DNA of 64,000 nucleotides from Bacillus bingmayongensis (GTDB lineage Bacteria > Bacillota > Bacilli > Bacillales > Bacillaceae_G), in assembly GCF_000299035.1 (NCBI RefSeq), contig NZ_JH921519.1, positions 184,089 through 248,088 on the forward strand. The letters are read 5' to 3'. The notes beneath the pieces are model-generated. The model ran no database searches, was not told the DNA's origin, and saw only the letters and a list, made by a program, of their open reading frames with translations. Positions 38,057-46,855 of this stretch are shown here, one piece after another. The stretch's first letter is position 1. Each line of letters starts with the position of its first letter. The translations under genes were made by a program, and so were the position numbers.

Positions 38057-38134
38057 CTAGATTGAACTTTTTATAGAAAAATGAATCTCATCCAAAACAA
38101 CATGATCTCCGTAGCTTTTGACTAAAGTACTCAC
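38057..38134 (-). pseudogene. Fragment of an ABC transporter ATPase N-terminus
   Basis: From a GTG the minus strand encodes VSTLVKSYGDHVVLDEIHFS and then IKSSI before a TAG. The string L-x-K-x-Y-G-x-x-x-V-L-x-x-I-x-F-x-I is the first strand region of ABC ATPases, ahead of Walker A, which is missing. It probably descends from a lost transporter gene next to the lost Xre regulator. Confidence 0.5.
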
Positions 38135-38171
38135 TTCAATCCCCAACGCTAATAACCGCCTTTTACAATAT

Positions 38172-38585
38172 TCATTTCAACCCATTATTCAGTCCCTCAA
38201 TTTTCTTCTTCCAATACATTGTCATCGCAAACCATATAATGAAGTAAATAACGATAAAGCTACCCATGCAAATAAGAATCGGAACAGGGCGATTTGGAAC
38301 CCAGCCAATCCAGATTGCAATCGGTAAGAATGCTCCTAGTAAAATGATAAAGTGAACGATTGTTTGTGTTAAAATGCTCCATTCCTCTCTCTCAAACACA
38401 AAGGAAGCAAATGAGAAAATCATCCCCACAATATTTGCTGTTACAAGGTGAGTAAGCAATGTCTTTGTCTCTAATACATCCATTCCATTTGCATAACCAA
38501 TTCCTAAAAACAATAAGCTATAAACCATCGCCATCGCCATTCCTGCAATAACCTTGGCACATACTCTATCAAACAAAGTAACCAT
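38172..38585 (-). CDS. DUF3021 family membrane protein
   Basis: A 137-residue protein with four membrane segments (about residues 10-32, 45-65, 72-95 and 105-128) matching DUF3021. Members are nearly always found beside a LytTR-domain regulator and are thought to modulate it at the membrane. Here it follows the LytTR gene after four bases, so the two form one operon. Its own biochemical role is not known. Confidence 0.85.
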   Translation of the reverse strand: MVTLFDRVCAKVIAGMAMAMVYSLLFLGIGYANGMDVLETKTLLTHLVTANIVGMIFSFASFVFEREEWSILTQTIVHFIILLGAFLPIAIWIGWVPNRPVPILICMGSFIVIYFIIWFAMTMYWKKKIEGLNNGLK

Positions 38586-38589
38586 AATT

Positions 38590-39039
38590 CTAGCCTCCTC
38601 CCATATTTAGAGCTTCTTTAATAAGCGGTACATACTTTCTTGAAACGTACTCTTTCATTCCATTTGAAAAGTATGCACACATACTGCCGCTAAAAGACAT
38701 TTCAAAGCTTGTTACATGCTGTAAATTGGCTAGTGTAGACTTTGAAAATCGTACAAATCGATCACCCTGTAATTTTGTTTCTAGCTCATACAAACGTGAT
38801 TTCACTTCAAGACTTCCTTTCGTCGTTTGAGCCATTACTTTTCGACCCTCTGCATAAAACCAATAAATATCTTTTGGTTCTAACAAATAATATTGCTGAT
38901 CCAAAATTCCAACAATTTGCTTCACATTCCCCCCTTCTATCCTTTTTAAAAGATGGTGAATTTCATCTGTTACTTCTTTTGTCTTTACAATAATCTCTAT
39001 TTCATCTTGTGATGGGTCTAATTCAAGGTGAATCTTCAC
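38590..39039 (-). CDS. LytTR-domain DNA-binding regulator
   Basis: A 149-residue regulator without a receiver domain. The LytTR domain covers about residues 45-145, with IYWFYAEGRKVMAQT, the LETKLQGDRFVRFSKSTL segment and NGMKEYVSRKYVPLIKE at the end. Free LytTR proteins paired with a DUF3021 membrane protein are common in Firmicutes and often regulate themselves or an ABC exporter. The ABC ATPase fragment just downstream may be the remnant of such a target. An alternative target is the adjacent PTS operon. Confidence 0.88.
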   Translation of the reverse strand: MKIHLELDPSQDEIEIIVKTKEVTDEIHHLLKRIEGGNVKQIVGILDQQYYLLEPKDIYWFYAEGRKVMAQTTKGSLEVKSRLYELETKLQGDRFVRFSKSTLANLQHVTSFEMSFSGSMCAYFSNGMKEYVSRKYVPLIKEALNMGGG

Positions 39040-39147
39040 TACTTTCCACCCCCCTTACACTTTTATTGTTACATATATTTAAAGAAAAGAAATAGATTGA
39101 TACATAAGTGGTATCGCCTCCGTCATGACTGACACTTTTTCATACAT

Positions 39148-39172
39148 AAAAAAAACCTTGCATAAGCAAGGC
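39148..39172 (-). terminator. Terminator of the second PTS operon
   Basis: GCCTTGC/GCAAGG stem with a 4-nt loop and eight T residues on the minus strand, directly after the EIIA stop. Confidence 0.85.
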
Positions 39173-39173
39173 C

Positions 39174-39491
39174 TCATTCTTTTGCTAACATTTTCCTATA
39201 TAACTCTACAAATTCACTCGCTAATTCCTTCATTGTTATAGCATTCATTAAATGATCTTGTGCATGAACCATAAGCAGTGTAATTTCTGTTTTTTCTCCA
39301 CCAGCTTCTCTCTGTATTAAATCCGTTTGCAAACGATGTGCCTCTTGCAGTTCTTGCAAGGCTTCTTGCAATTTCGCCTCCGCTTCTTTAAACTCTCCAC
39401 GTTTTGCATAATCAATTGCTTCCATCGCACTGCTTCTCGCATTTCCTCCATGTAAAATCAAATGAAAAGCCTGCGTCTCTAATGTATCCAT
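39174..39491 (-). CDS. PTS Lac-family EIIA (second operon)
   Basis: A 105-residue EIIA-Lac protein, a clear paralogue of the one at 35.5 kb ([17 protein letters not shown]; phospho-His in MVHAQDHLM). It is the last of three genes EIIB-EIIC-EIIA. No glycosidase is attached, so this transporter must rely on a hydrolase encoded elsewhere, perhaps the GH4 enzyme of the neighbouring operon. It follows the EIIC gene after nine bases. Confidence 0.92.
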   Translation of the reverse strand: MDTLETQAFHLILHGGNARSSAMEAIDYAKRGEFKEAEAKLQEALQELQEAHRLQTDLIQREAGGEKTEITLLMVHAQDHLMNAITMKELASEFVELYRKMLAKE

Positions 39492-39500
39492 CTTAACTCC

Positions 39501-40802
39501 TTACTCCCCCTTTTCTTCAGCCACTTTTTGCTTATCCCACATCATCAAGAATGGTAAATAAATTAGGAAAGCAATTGCAAAGTTAATTAACTGCAATATA
39601 ACGCCTGAAATTTTTCCACCTGTTCCTAAATATCCGCTAAAGAAAATTGGCGTTGTCCATGGTACAGCCGCTCCACTTGGCCGAGCAACAATCCCCCATT
39701 CCATTGCGAAATAAGAGACAATTGTTAAAACGACTGGCACAAGTATAAATGGAATAAGCAGAAGCGGATTCAGTACAATTGGCATCCCAAATGTAACCAT
39801 CTCATTAATATTAAAAATACCTGGTGCAATTGATAACCGGCTCAAACTTCTTAATTGCTGACTCCGTGCAAATAATAACATCGCTACAACAAGTGCAAGC
39901 GTCGCACCAGATCCACCTGTATAGATCCACAAATCAAAGAATTGTGCTGTTATCGTATTGGGAACATCTTGCCCCGCCTGAAAAGCAATACGGTTTTGAT
40001 CCATTAGTGATAACCAAATCGGACTCATAACACCGCCCACAATCGCAGCCCCGTGAATCCCACATGCCCAAAGCACATGGACAATAATAACCGCCGCTAC
40101 TGCACCAAAAAGACTTGCACCAAGTACACTAAGCGGAGCTTGCAAGAGCTGCCCTACAATATTATGAATACTACCGAAAGAGGTGTTTTCCAAAATTAAA
40201 CGTAGAATCCAAATAACTGTCACAACAATAAATCCTGGAACAAGTGCTGCAAATGAACGTGTTACAGCTGGTGGAACCGTTTCTGGCATTTTAATAATCA
40301 ACTTTCTTTGGATAATAAACCTGTAAATTTCAGTAGATATAAGTGCTATAATCATCGCCACGAATAATCCTTGACTTCCCATCAGTGCAGCAGGTATAAC
40401 TCCATCTACAAGTACACTCTCTTTCGTACTAGGTATGATATGCGTCACTTGAAATGGAGTTGCAAGTAAGAATGATACAATTGACAATGCCCCTGCTGCT
40501 AATGCATCCACTTTATATTGTTCCCCTAGTCTGTAAGCGATTCCAAAAACGGCTATTAAAGACATTATATTAAATGTTGCGCTAACTGGATACCCTAACG
40601 CCTTCTGCCAATTCCCTCCAAATAAACCTTCCATAAAATCATTGTATCCAGGTATTGGCAAAGCACTAATGATAAGGAAAAATGAACCAATAATTAAGAA
40701 AGGCATCGTTAAAATAATGCCATCACGAATTGCTTGTAAATGTCGCTGCTGTGCAATTCTCCCTGCTATTGGCATCACATATTTCTCTAAAAACCGGACC
40801 AT
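39501..40802 (-). CDS. PTS Lac-family EIIC (second operon)
   Basis: A 433-residue EIIC with about ten membrane segments. It shares the start layout LEKYVMPIAGRIAQQRHLQ and the LSIAPGIFNINEMVTFG site near residue 318 with the first-operon EIIC, but has Met instead of Pro after the key Glu. The two proteins are diverged paralogues, so sugar specificity probably differs. The EIIB gene lies 14 bases upstream. Confidence 0.93.
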   Translation of the reverse strand: MVRFLEKYVMPIAGRIAQQRHLQAIRDGIILTMPFLIIGSFFLIISALPIPGYNDFMEGLFGGNWQKALGYPVSATFNIMSLIAVFGIAYRLGEQYKVDALAAGALSIVSFLLATPFQVTHIIPSTKESVLVDGVIPAALMGSQGLFVAMIIALISTEIYRFIIQRKLIIKMPETVPPAVTRSFAALVPGFIVVTVIWILRLILENTSFGSIHNIVGQLLQAPLSVLGASLFGAVAAVIIVHVLWACGIHGAAIVGGVMSPIWLSLMDQNRIAFQAGQDVPNTITAQFFDLWIYTGGSGATLALVVAMLLFARSQQLRSLSRLSIAPGIFNINEMVTFGMPIVLNPLLLIPFILVPVVLTIVSYFAMEWGIVARPSGAAVPWTTPIFFSGYLGTGGKISGVILQLINFAIAFLIYLPFLMMWDKQKVAEEKGE

Positions 40803-40816
40803 CTACTCCACTCTCC

Positions 40817-41122
40817 TCATGCTTCCATTGACAATGCTGCTTCCAATACGGCCTCTCCGTTACAAAGGCCATAATGTACAGAGTGAATAATATCAACAGG
40901 TATCCCTTTTTCTCCACACATTTCCTTCATCTTCGGTAATAAATAACGCACTTGTGGTCCAAGCAAGAGCACATCCGCTTCATCAATATGATTCCGTATT
41001 TCCGAACCCGATACAGCCCAGATTTTTACTTCTAACCCTTTTGCTTGTGCCGCTTTCTCCATTTTCGTTACAAGTAAACTGGTAGACATTCCTGCTGCAC
41101 AGCAAAGTAAAATGTTCATCAA
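40817..41122 (-). CDS. PTS Lac-family EIIB (second operon)
   Basis: A 101-residue EIIB with the phospho-cysteine P-loop [11 protein letters not shown] at residues 5-15. It starts the EIIB-EIIC-EIIA operon. The upstream region has a GGGGGGAG ribosome site but no TGGCAC-N5-TTGC element, so unlike its paralogue it does not look sigma-54 dependent. Confidence 0.93.
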   Translation of the reverse strand: MMNILLCCAAGMSTSLLVTKMEKAAQAKGLEVKIWAVSGSEIRNHIDEADVLLLGPQVRYLLPKMKEMCGEKGIPVDIIHSVHYGLCNGEAVLEAALSMEA

Positions 41123-41352
41123 ACTCCCCCCTTATTTTTAATCATGCTGGAATCATATCAACGTTGCTCTTCATATCCACTACTAGATTACCAATATATA
41201 TGTCTAGATTATTTTTCATATGACGAGCATAAAAACAAAAGTTTCTCCGTTTTCACGCTATTCCATCTATGTGTATTCTCCTAGTAAACAGCCTCACAAC
41301 TGATTATAATGATTCAGTATGATTTTTTATAAATAGATTGGAGGGTATATAT

Positions 41353-42567
41353 ATGAAAGCTTACCGCTTTCCACTTATTTTATTATCTTCCATCCTAATT
41401 GGTGGTTTCATTGGTTATTTCATGGGTACCGATGCAGTTGCTTTAAAACCGCTTGGTGACATTTTCTTAAACTTAATGTTTACGATTGTTGTGCCTCTTG
41501 TGTTCTTTAGCATTGCTTCATCTATTGCCAATATGGATGGATTAAAACGTTTCGGAAAAATTATGTCTAGCATGGCTGGGACTTTCTTATTTACAAGTAT
41601 TATTGCTGCAATTTTTATGATTATTGTTGTGAAAATATTCCCACCAGCGCAAGGTGTTGTATTAGAACTAACAAAGCCTGATAAAATTGAAAATATTAGC
41701 GTGGCTGATCAAATCGTGGGTATTTTCACCGTATCAGACTTTTCGAAGTTATTATCTCGTGAAAATATGCTAGCGCTTATTTTCTTCTCTATTTTAATGG
41801 GGGTAGCAACTTCAGCAGTTGGAGAAAAAGGAAAGCCATTCGCTAGCTTCTTACAATCTGGCGCAGAGATCTCAATGAAAGTTGTATCATTCATTATGTA
41901 CTATGCTCCAATTGGACTAGCTGCCTACTTCGCAGCTTTAGTTGGAGAATTCGGTCCACAGCTTCTTGGAACGTATTTCCGAGCTGCAATGGTATACTAT
42001 CCGGCTTCTATCTTATACTTCTTTGTTGCCTTTACATTTTATGCTTACCTTGCAGGGCGCAAACAAGGTGTACAAATTTTTTGGAGAAACATGGTCTCTC
42101 CTACAGTTACATCACTTGCAACTTGTAGTAGTGCCGCGAGTATTCCAGCAAACTTAGAAGCAACTAAAAAAATGGGTATTTCTTCTGACATTCGTGAAAC
42201 AGTTGTTCTTCTTGGTTCTACACTTCATAAAGACGGATCTGTTTTAGGTGGCGTAATTAAAATTGCTTTCTTATTCGGGATTTTCAATATGGAATTCTCA
42301 AGTCCAAAAACATTAGCAATCGCTCTTGTTGTTTCCCTATTAGTAGGAACAGTAATGGGTGCTATTCCAGGCGGTGGTATGATTGGTGAAATGTTAATCG
42401 TTTCTCTATACGGCTTCCCACCAGAAGCATTGCTAATTATCGCAGCTATTAGTACAATCATCGACCCACCAGCAACGATGTTAAACGTAACAGGTGATAA
42501 TGTTTGTGCCGTAATGACAGCTCGTCTTGTTGAAGGGAAAGACTGGGTTAAGAATAAATTTGCATAA
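41353..42567 (+). CDS. Dicarboxylate/amino acid:cation symporter (DAACS family)
   Basis: A 404-residue glutamate/dicarboxylate symporter (GltP/DctP type) with eight membrane segments and two re-entrant loops. It shows the serine-rich TCSSAASIPANLEA motif near residue 262, PGGGMIGEM near 343 and the terminal DPPATMLNVTGDNVCAVM with the cation-site NVTGD. It imports acidic amino acids or dicarboxylates with Na+ or H+. The ATG at MKAYRF is chosen because GGAGGG lies just upstream; a TTG further up overlaps that site. A strong terminator follows. Confidence 0.93.
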   Translation: MKAYRFPLILLSSILIGGFIGYFMGTDAVALKPLGDIFLNLMFTIVVPLVFFSIASSIANMDGLKRFGKIMSSMAGTFLFTSIIAAIFMIIVVKIFPPAQGVVLELTKPDKIENISVADQIVGIFTVSDFSKLLSRENMLALIFFSILMGVATSAVGEKGKPFASFLQSGAEISMKVVSFIMYYAPIGLAAYFAALVGEFGPQLLGTYFRAAMVYYPASILYFFVAFTFYAYLAGRKQGVQIFWRNMVSPTVTSLATCSSAASIPANLEATKKMGISSDIRETVVLLGSTLHKDGSVLGGVIKIAFLFGIFNMEFSSPKTLAIALVVSLLVGTVMGAIPGGGMIGEMLIVSLYGFPPEALLIIAAISTIIDPPATMLNVTGDNVCAVMTARLVEGKDWVKNKFA

Positions 42568-42568
42568 G

Positions 42569-42611
42569 AAAAAAGAGCGTTGTTTTTCATAAAACTAACG
42601 CTCTTTTTTTC
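42569..42611 (+). terminator. Terminator downstream of the symporter gene
   Basis: AAAAAGAGCGTT and AACGCTCTTTTT arms with a loop of about 15 nt, ending in a T-run. Confidence 0.85.
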
Positions 42612-42705
42612 TTTAATCACAAATTTGTTATAACTTTCACAAATTTTCCACAGCCCTTCCCTCTTCTTCGTACTATAATCATGTATGGAAAAGGAGATGG
42701 AAATC

Positions 42706-43854
42706 ATGACACAAAATGCCCCAGAATTTAAGGTTTTGCAAAGCATCGCGTTTCTTGCTGTTGTTTTACAAAGTTCTTTACTATATACAATGAATCAAGG
42801 AAATATCGCATTAGAACAATCTCTCATTATTGGAATGCTATTCAACCTCGCAAAATTTTCAGCACCAGCATTCATCTTTATCGTTGGATTTCATTTAATT
42901 CGGCAGTATACAAAACAAATGGTATATAAAGAATACATATACGAAAAAACTGCACATCTACTTGCACCTTACTTATTCTGGTCTATCATTTACTTATTTA
43001 CAACAACCCAATTCGTTACGATGCAAAGCGGAATAAAGAGCCTATTACTTGGAACAGCGGCGCCTCATCTTTGGTATGTCATCATGATGTTTCAAATTCA
43101 TTTGCTATTCCCCTTACTATGTACTTTATTTTATTGGTTTCAAAAACGAACACATAATCAGCAAGACATATATAGATTCATGGTTGCTTTTGCCATCCTA
43201 TATTTTCTCTTAATGTGGTTCTCTTCCCATTATATTTTTAACGGCGAAGTATTAACTCGTTCAACCATCTTACATTATACAGACCGTTCCTTCTTCTTCT
43301 ATTCATTCTACTTTGTTATGGGCGGAATTGCAGCGGTAGCACTGCGGGCTTGGCGTTTATTTGTCATGAAGCACATACCGCTTGTGACAATTTTGTTTTT
43401 TATTTTCTTCTTATTCATTAATTATGAAATGTTTAGCTTCTATGGTGTAGATTCGATTCATCTCACTGTATCTACATACTTAAAGCCATCCATGTTTTTA
43501 TACATTGTATGTGAAATACTCATACTTTACGTATTATCTATCATGATTGTTCAGCGGCGAGGAACATTATATAAAACATTGCGTTTTATCGGAAACTACA
43601 CATACGGAGCTTATTTAGCACACTTTTTCTTCTTACAGCTAAGCACGAAATTACTATCTCTATTTACAGTACAAGCCAATACAATTCTATATAGTCTATT
43701 CCTTTTTCTTATGACGGCAACATTCTCTATCATCGCAATGGTTATATGTAGTGTTCTTCCATTCCATACATGGATTACAGGACCTTCTCCTACTCCAATA
43801 TTAAAATGGCCAGCACTCATACCTACCTTACCGTTATTAAGAGGTAAAAAATAA
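42706..43854 (+). CDS. Acyltransferase-3 family membrane protein
   Basis: A 382-residue integral membrane acyltransferase with about ten membrane segments. It begins FKVLQSIAFLAVVLQSS and has the family's LLAPYLFWSIIYLF and the PHLWYVIMMFQIHLLFPLL segment near residue 120. Such proteins O-acetylate or otherwise acylate surface polysaccharides or peptidoglycan, but some act on small molecules. The catalytic His seen in OafA relatives is not in the usual place, so the reaction is uncertain. The ATG at MTQNA is preferred, with AAAGGAG upstream. It converges with the GH8-like gene. Confidence 0.8.
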   Translation: MTQNAPEFKVLQSIAFLAVVLQSSLLYTMNQGNIALEQSLIIGMLFNLAKFSAPAFIFIVGFHLIRQYTKQMVYKEYIYEKTAHLLAPYLFWSIIYLFTTTQFVTMQSGIKSLLLGTAAPHLWYVIMMFQIHLLFPLLCTLFYWFQKRTHNQQDIYRFMVAFAILYFLLMWFSSHYIFNGEVLTRSTILHYTDRSFFFYSFYFVMGGIAAVALRAWRLFVMKHIPLVTILFFIFFLFINYEMFSFYGVDSIHLTVSTYLKPSMFLYIVCEILILYVLSIMIVQRRGTLYKTLRFIGNYTYGAYLAHFFFLQLSTKLLSLFTVQANTILYSLFLFLMTATFSIIAMVICSVLPFHTWITGPSPTPILKWPALIPTLPLLRGKK

Positions 43855-43887
43855 GAAGAAGCTTATACCCTTTCTAGAATGGCATTT

Positions 43888-44973
43888 CTATTCCTTATCC
43901 ATTTTCAATTTCGTCTCAGCTAACAGCGGCAACACATTATCAAAAATATGCGTGTTGCCCTCTTTTCCAGTTACATATCCGCCATAAAATCTGCTGAATA
44001 CGTTGTCATTCCGGAATTCACTCATACGCTCGTACAATTCCTTAGCAAACTTTATATCTCCCGTTTGTAACACATATAGAATTGTCAGCCCATACGCTGC
44101 TGGGGATTCAAAATCTACTACTGGTTTTCCTGTTTCTAAATCATAGCGACCGTATAGCTTCCCATCTTTACGAAATGCCTTTTTAATAAAATCTAAATAT
44201 GCTTCAGAGGAAATTCCGCCTAAACTGCGATGATAGGCAACATACGATTGATCAATCAAGTTCACCTGGTTTTCAAATGCAAATGTACCATCCTCTTTAT
44301 ATTCTTTCGAGAATGCCCAGCCACGCCTTGGATAATCCGCTAAAAATTGAATCACTTCCTGATACTGCGTTTCTGAGATTTTTCCGTACTTTTTCATATA
44401 AGAGAATGCACTTGGATTTATGTAAGATGTCGTTAATATGTTATTTTGCATACCCTTATCTGCGTCATAATAATCAACATACTGTTTCCCTTTCTTATTA
44501 TAACGAAGCACAGCACCACTCACTTGATCAGCAAGATCTCTATAGCGCTCTTCTTTATACATTTCATAGGCACGATATAGCTGTTCAATAATACGAAGAT
44601 CATCAATGAGGGCATTCGTGGCAGACTGTCTTTCTCCTGTTTCAGAAATCTTCCATAAAACAATATGGACAGGATGTATAAAATAATTTTGGATCACCTT
44701 TACTTGTTCATCAAACAATGATTGATTGTCCATATCAAGCGTATATTGTAGCCATAACCCTGCTGATTCTGATAATGCTTCACGACCGGCTGCCTCGCTC
44801 GTTCCTACCTTTGGATCAGCTATTCGATATGTTGCGAGCGTACCATTATCATTGAGCATATGTCTCAAAATAAAATATTCTGTCCGATTCCCTTGTAGTG
44901 CAGTCCAAAAAACAATTCCACCTAAAATCACAAATAAAGTTAACGCAATCCATATATACAAACGTTTCCGCAC
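43888..44973 (-). CDS. Membrane-anchored GH8-like six-hairpin protein
   Basis: A 361-residue protein with one N-terminal membrane anchor (residues 6-27) and an extracellular domain. It looks like an (alpha/alpha)6 barrel of the GH8 type (EALSESAGLWLQY near 67; NNILTTSYINPSAF; the ALIDDLRIIEQLY segment). It resembles B. subtilis YdaJ, a gene of an exopolysaccharide locus. The E-S-x-G-x-W and A-x-x-D-D-L segments match the GH8 catalytic-site pattern, but activity is an inference. No polysaccharide synthase genes lie beside it. A small gene lies upstream. Confidence 0.6.
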   Translation of the reverse strand: MRKRLYIWIALTLFVILGGIVFWTALQGNRTEYFILRHMLNDNGTLATYRIADPKVGTSEAAGREALSESAGLWLQYTLDMDNQSLFDEQVKVIQNYFIHPVHIVLWKISETGERQSATNALIDDLRIIEQLYRAYEMYKEERYRDLADQVSGAVLRYNKKGKQYVDYYDADKGMQNNILTTSYINPSAFSYMKKYGKISETQYQEVIQFLADYPRRGWAFSKEYKEDGTFAFENQVNLIDQSYVAYHRSLGGISSEAYLDFIKKAFRKDGKLYGRYDLETGKPVVDFESPAAYGLTILYVLQTGDIKFAKELYERMSEFRNDNVFSRFYGGYVTGKEGNTHIFDNVLPLLAETKLKMDKE

Positions 44974-45031
44974 ATTTTTTCACCTCTATAATAAGGCTAA
45001 CCGTAACCTTAGTAGAACATACGGAAACATT

Positions 45032-45057
45032 AAAAAGACAATCCTTTAGATTGCCCC
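45032..45057 (-). terminator. Probable terminator downstream of the 47-residue gene
   Basis: CAATC TAAAG GATTG hairpin followed by TCTTTTTA on the minus strand. Confidence 0.55.
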
Positions 45058-45080
45058 TCACTTTCTATCCTTTACACACG

Positions 45081-45224
45081 TTAATTAGCCTCTTTCGCCC
45101 TGCGATACAGTGATTGCACAAGGTGATCATATTCACGCCGTGTAATTTCTTTATTGTATAACTTTAATAACAAATCTTTATGCTCTTTCGAAAACGCCAT
45201 TTTTCTAATGACTTCAGGATACAT
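45081..45224 (-). CDS. Small conserved-looking protein, 47 residues
   Basis: A short open frame encoding MYPEVIRKMAFSKEHKDLLL and ending YDHLVQSLYRRAKEAN. It has an excellent ribosome site (GGAGGGG, eight bases before the ATG) and a hairpin terminator after it, so it is very likely translated. The sequence is predicted to be helical and charged with no membrane segment. I do not recognise a named family. It sits alone between the GH8-like gene and the divergent cytochrome bd operon. Confidence 0.7.
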   Translation of the reverse strand: MYPEVIRKMAFSKEHKDLLLKLYNKEITRREYDHLVQSLYRRAKEAN

Positions 45225-45499
45225 ACAAACATCCCCTCCGTTTCACATGAACTTCCAGCTTGTCCTTCTACAAATGAAACTCTCTGAACAGAACTAACGT
45301 TCGTATAAGCATTATAAAAGATTTTGTTCTAAAACACAAATGAAATATTTTTCTCTTTACCTTTCTTATTTTTCTGAAGATTTCAAAATTATAATATCAT
45401 ATTAACTTTTTAAAATACATATGTATTTTTTGGAATTTTTTTGAATAGATTTTCCAGTTCAATCAGAAAATAATGGCAAAAATGAAGAGGAGTAGAATT

Positions 45500-46855
45500 A
45501 TGGATACTGTTACATTGTCACGGGCTTTCTTTGGGTCATCACTAGCATTCCACATTATTTTTGCAACCCTTGGGATCGGACTATCTTTAATGATTTTTAT
45601 AAGCGAAGTATTATATCACTGGAAGAAGGATTCAGATTACGCTGTTATGGCAAAAAGATGGACAAAGGCTTTCGCCATTCTTCTTGGTGTAGCAATTCCA
45701 ACTGGAACAATCGTTGGTGTACAAATTTCACTCCTTTGGCCCGGGTTCGCCAAAATTGTCGGTCAAGTGATTTCTGTTCCGTTCCAGATTGAGATTTTCG
45801 CCTTCTTCTTAGAGGCTTTATTTATGTCCATTTACGTATATGCAGCAGATAAATTACCACCATTTATGAGATTAATCTCACTTTTTTTTGTCATGCTTGG
45901 TGCTACTGCATCCGCCGTATTAATTACCTCAGCAAACACATGGATGAATACACCAGCAGGCTTTTCTATGAATCCTGATGGCTCTGTTTTTAACGTTGAC
46001 CCGTGGAAAGCATTCTTTAATCCTAGCTTTTTCACAAGCTCTTTTCACGTTGTCATTACTGCTTATGCAACGGGAGCGGCAGTCATTGCTTCCATCGCCG
46101 GATTTAAATTATTAAAGCGAAATCTGGGTGCACGTGAAATTGCTTATCATAAAAAAGGGCTATTTTTAGGCCTTGTCGTTACATTTATTACCGGCGCAAT
46201 CATGTGGCTTTCTGGGCATGAATCGGCAATTGCCTTACATGAACATTCTCCGGAAAAATTAGCCGCAGCAGAAGCATTATTTGATACAACATCACATGCT
46301 CCTCTTGCAATTGGCGGATTTGTCGATCCGGCAACCCATGAACTACAATACGGGCTTGAAATTCCTAATATGTTAAGTTTGCTAGTTGGATTTAACCCTA
46401 ACACTGTCGTAAAAGGGTTAAATGAATTTCCACAAGAAACGTGGCCACCATTTTATACCCATACGTTCTTTAATTTAATGGTTGGTACAGCTGTATTCAC
46501 TTTTGCTGTCGCAGCAATTGCTCTTTTATATTGGTACTTTATTTATCGAAAAAAAGGGGCAGCGTTACCAAAATGGCTTCTATGGGCCACTGCTGCATGT
46601 GGGCCGATTATGATGCTCGGCATTGAATTCGGATGGATTTTCAGTTGTAGTGGCCGTCAGCCTTGGACGATTTATGGGATGCAGCGCACAATGGATGCTG
46701 CTACGCGCGCTGATTTCGTCGGGCCCTTATTTATTTTATTCATCATTTTATATATCGGGCTTGGCGCTTTAACGATTTTCGTACTACGGACATTCTTTAG
46801 AAGACATCCGCTAAAAAATGATTTAAGGCAGCAAGGAGGAGATTCTCGTGCATGA
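45500..46855 (+). CDS. cydA: Cytochrome bd-type quinol oxidase subunit I
   Basis: A 451-residue subunit I with nine membrane segments. It has the haem-ligand His in AFHIIFATLG near residue 20 and the GRQPW quinol-site motif near 385. The Q loop is short, as in the Bacillus YthA or cyanide-insensitive branch rather than E. coli CydA. It oxidises quinol and reduces oxygen at the membrane. The ATG at MDTVTL is chosen because GAGGAG lies eight bases upstream; a reading from 45473 covers that site. The last codons overlap cydB. No cydCD genes follow, which is also a feature of the YthAB-type operon. Confidence 0.88.
   Translation: MDTVTLSRAFFGSSLAFHIIFATLGIGLSLMIFISEVLYHWKKDSDYAVMAKRWTKAFAILLGVAIPTGTIVGVQISLLWPGFAKIVGQVISVPFQIEIFAFFLEALFMSIYVYAADKLPPFMRLISLFFVMLGATASAVLITSANTWMNTPAGFSMNPDGSVFNVDPWKAFFNPSFFTSSFHVVITAYATGAAVIASIAGFKLLKRNLGAREIAYHKKGLFLGLVVTFITGAIMWLSGHESAIALHEHSPEKLAAAEALFDTTSHAPLAIGGFVDPATHELQYGLEIPNMLSLLVGFNPNTVVKGLNEFPQETWPPFYTHTFFNLMVGTAVFTFAVAAIALLYWYFIYRKKGAALPKWLLWATAACGPIMMLGIEFGWIFSCSGRQPWTIYGMQRTMDAATRADFVGPLFILFIILYIGLGALTIFVLRTFFRRHPLKNDLRQQGGDSRA

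Noticed and set aside
41123-41337. Search for a sigma-54 promoter upstream of the second PTS operon
   Set aside because: No TGGCAC-N5-TTGC-like sequence with GG-GC spacing is present on the minus strand.
42225-42746. 173-codon minus-strand frame
   Set aside because: It is antisense to the symporter gene and its terminator, whose family match is strong.
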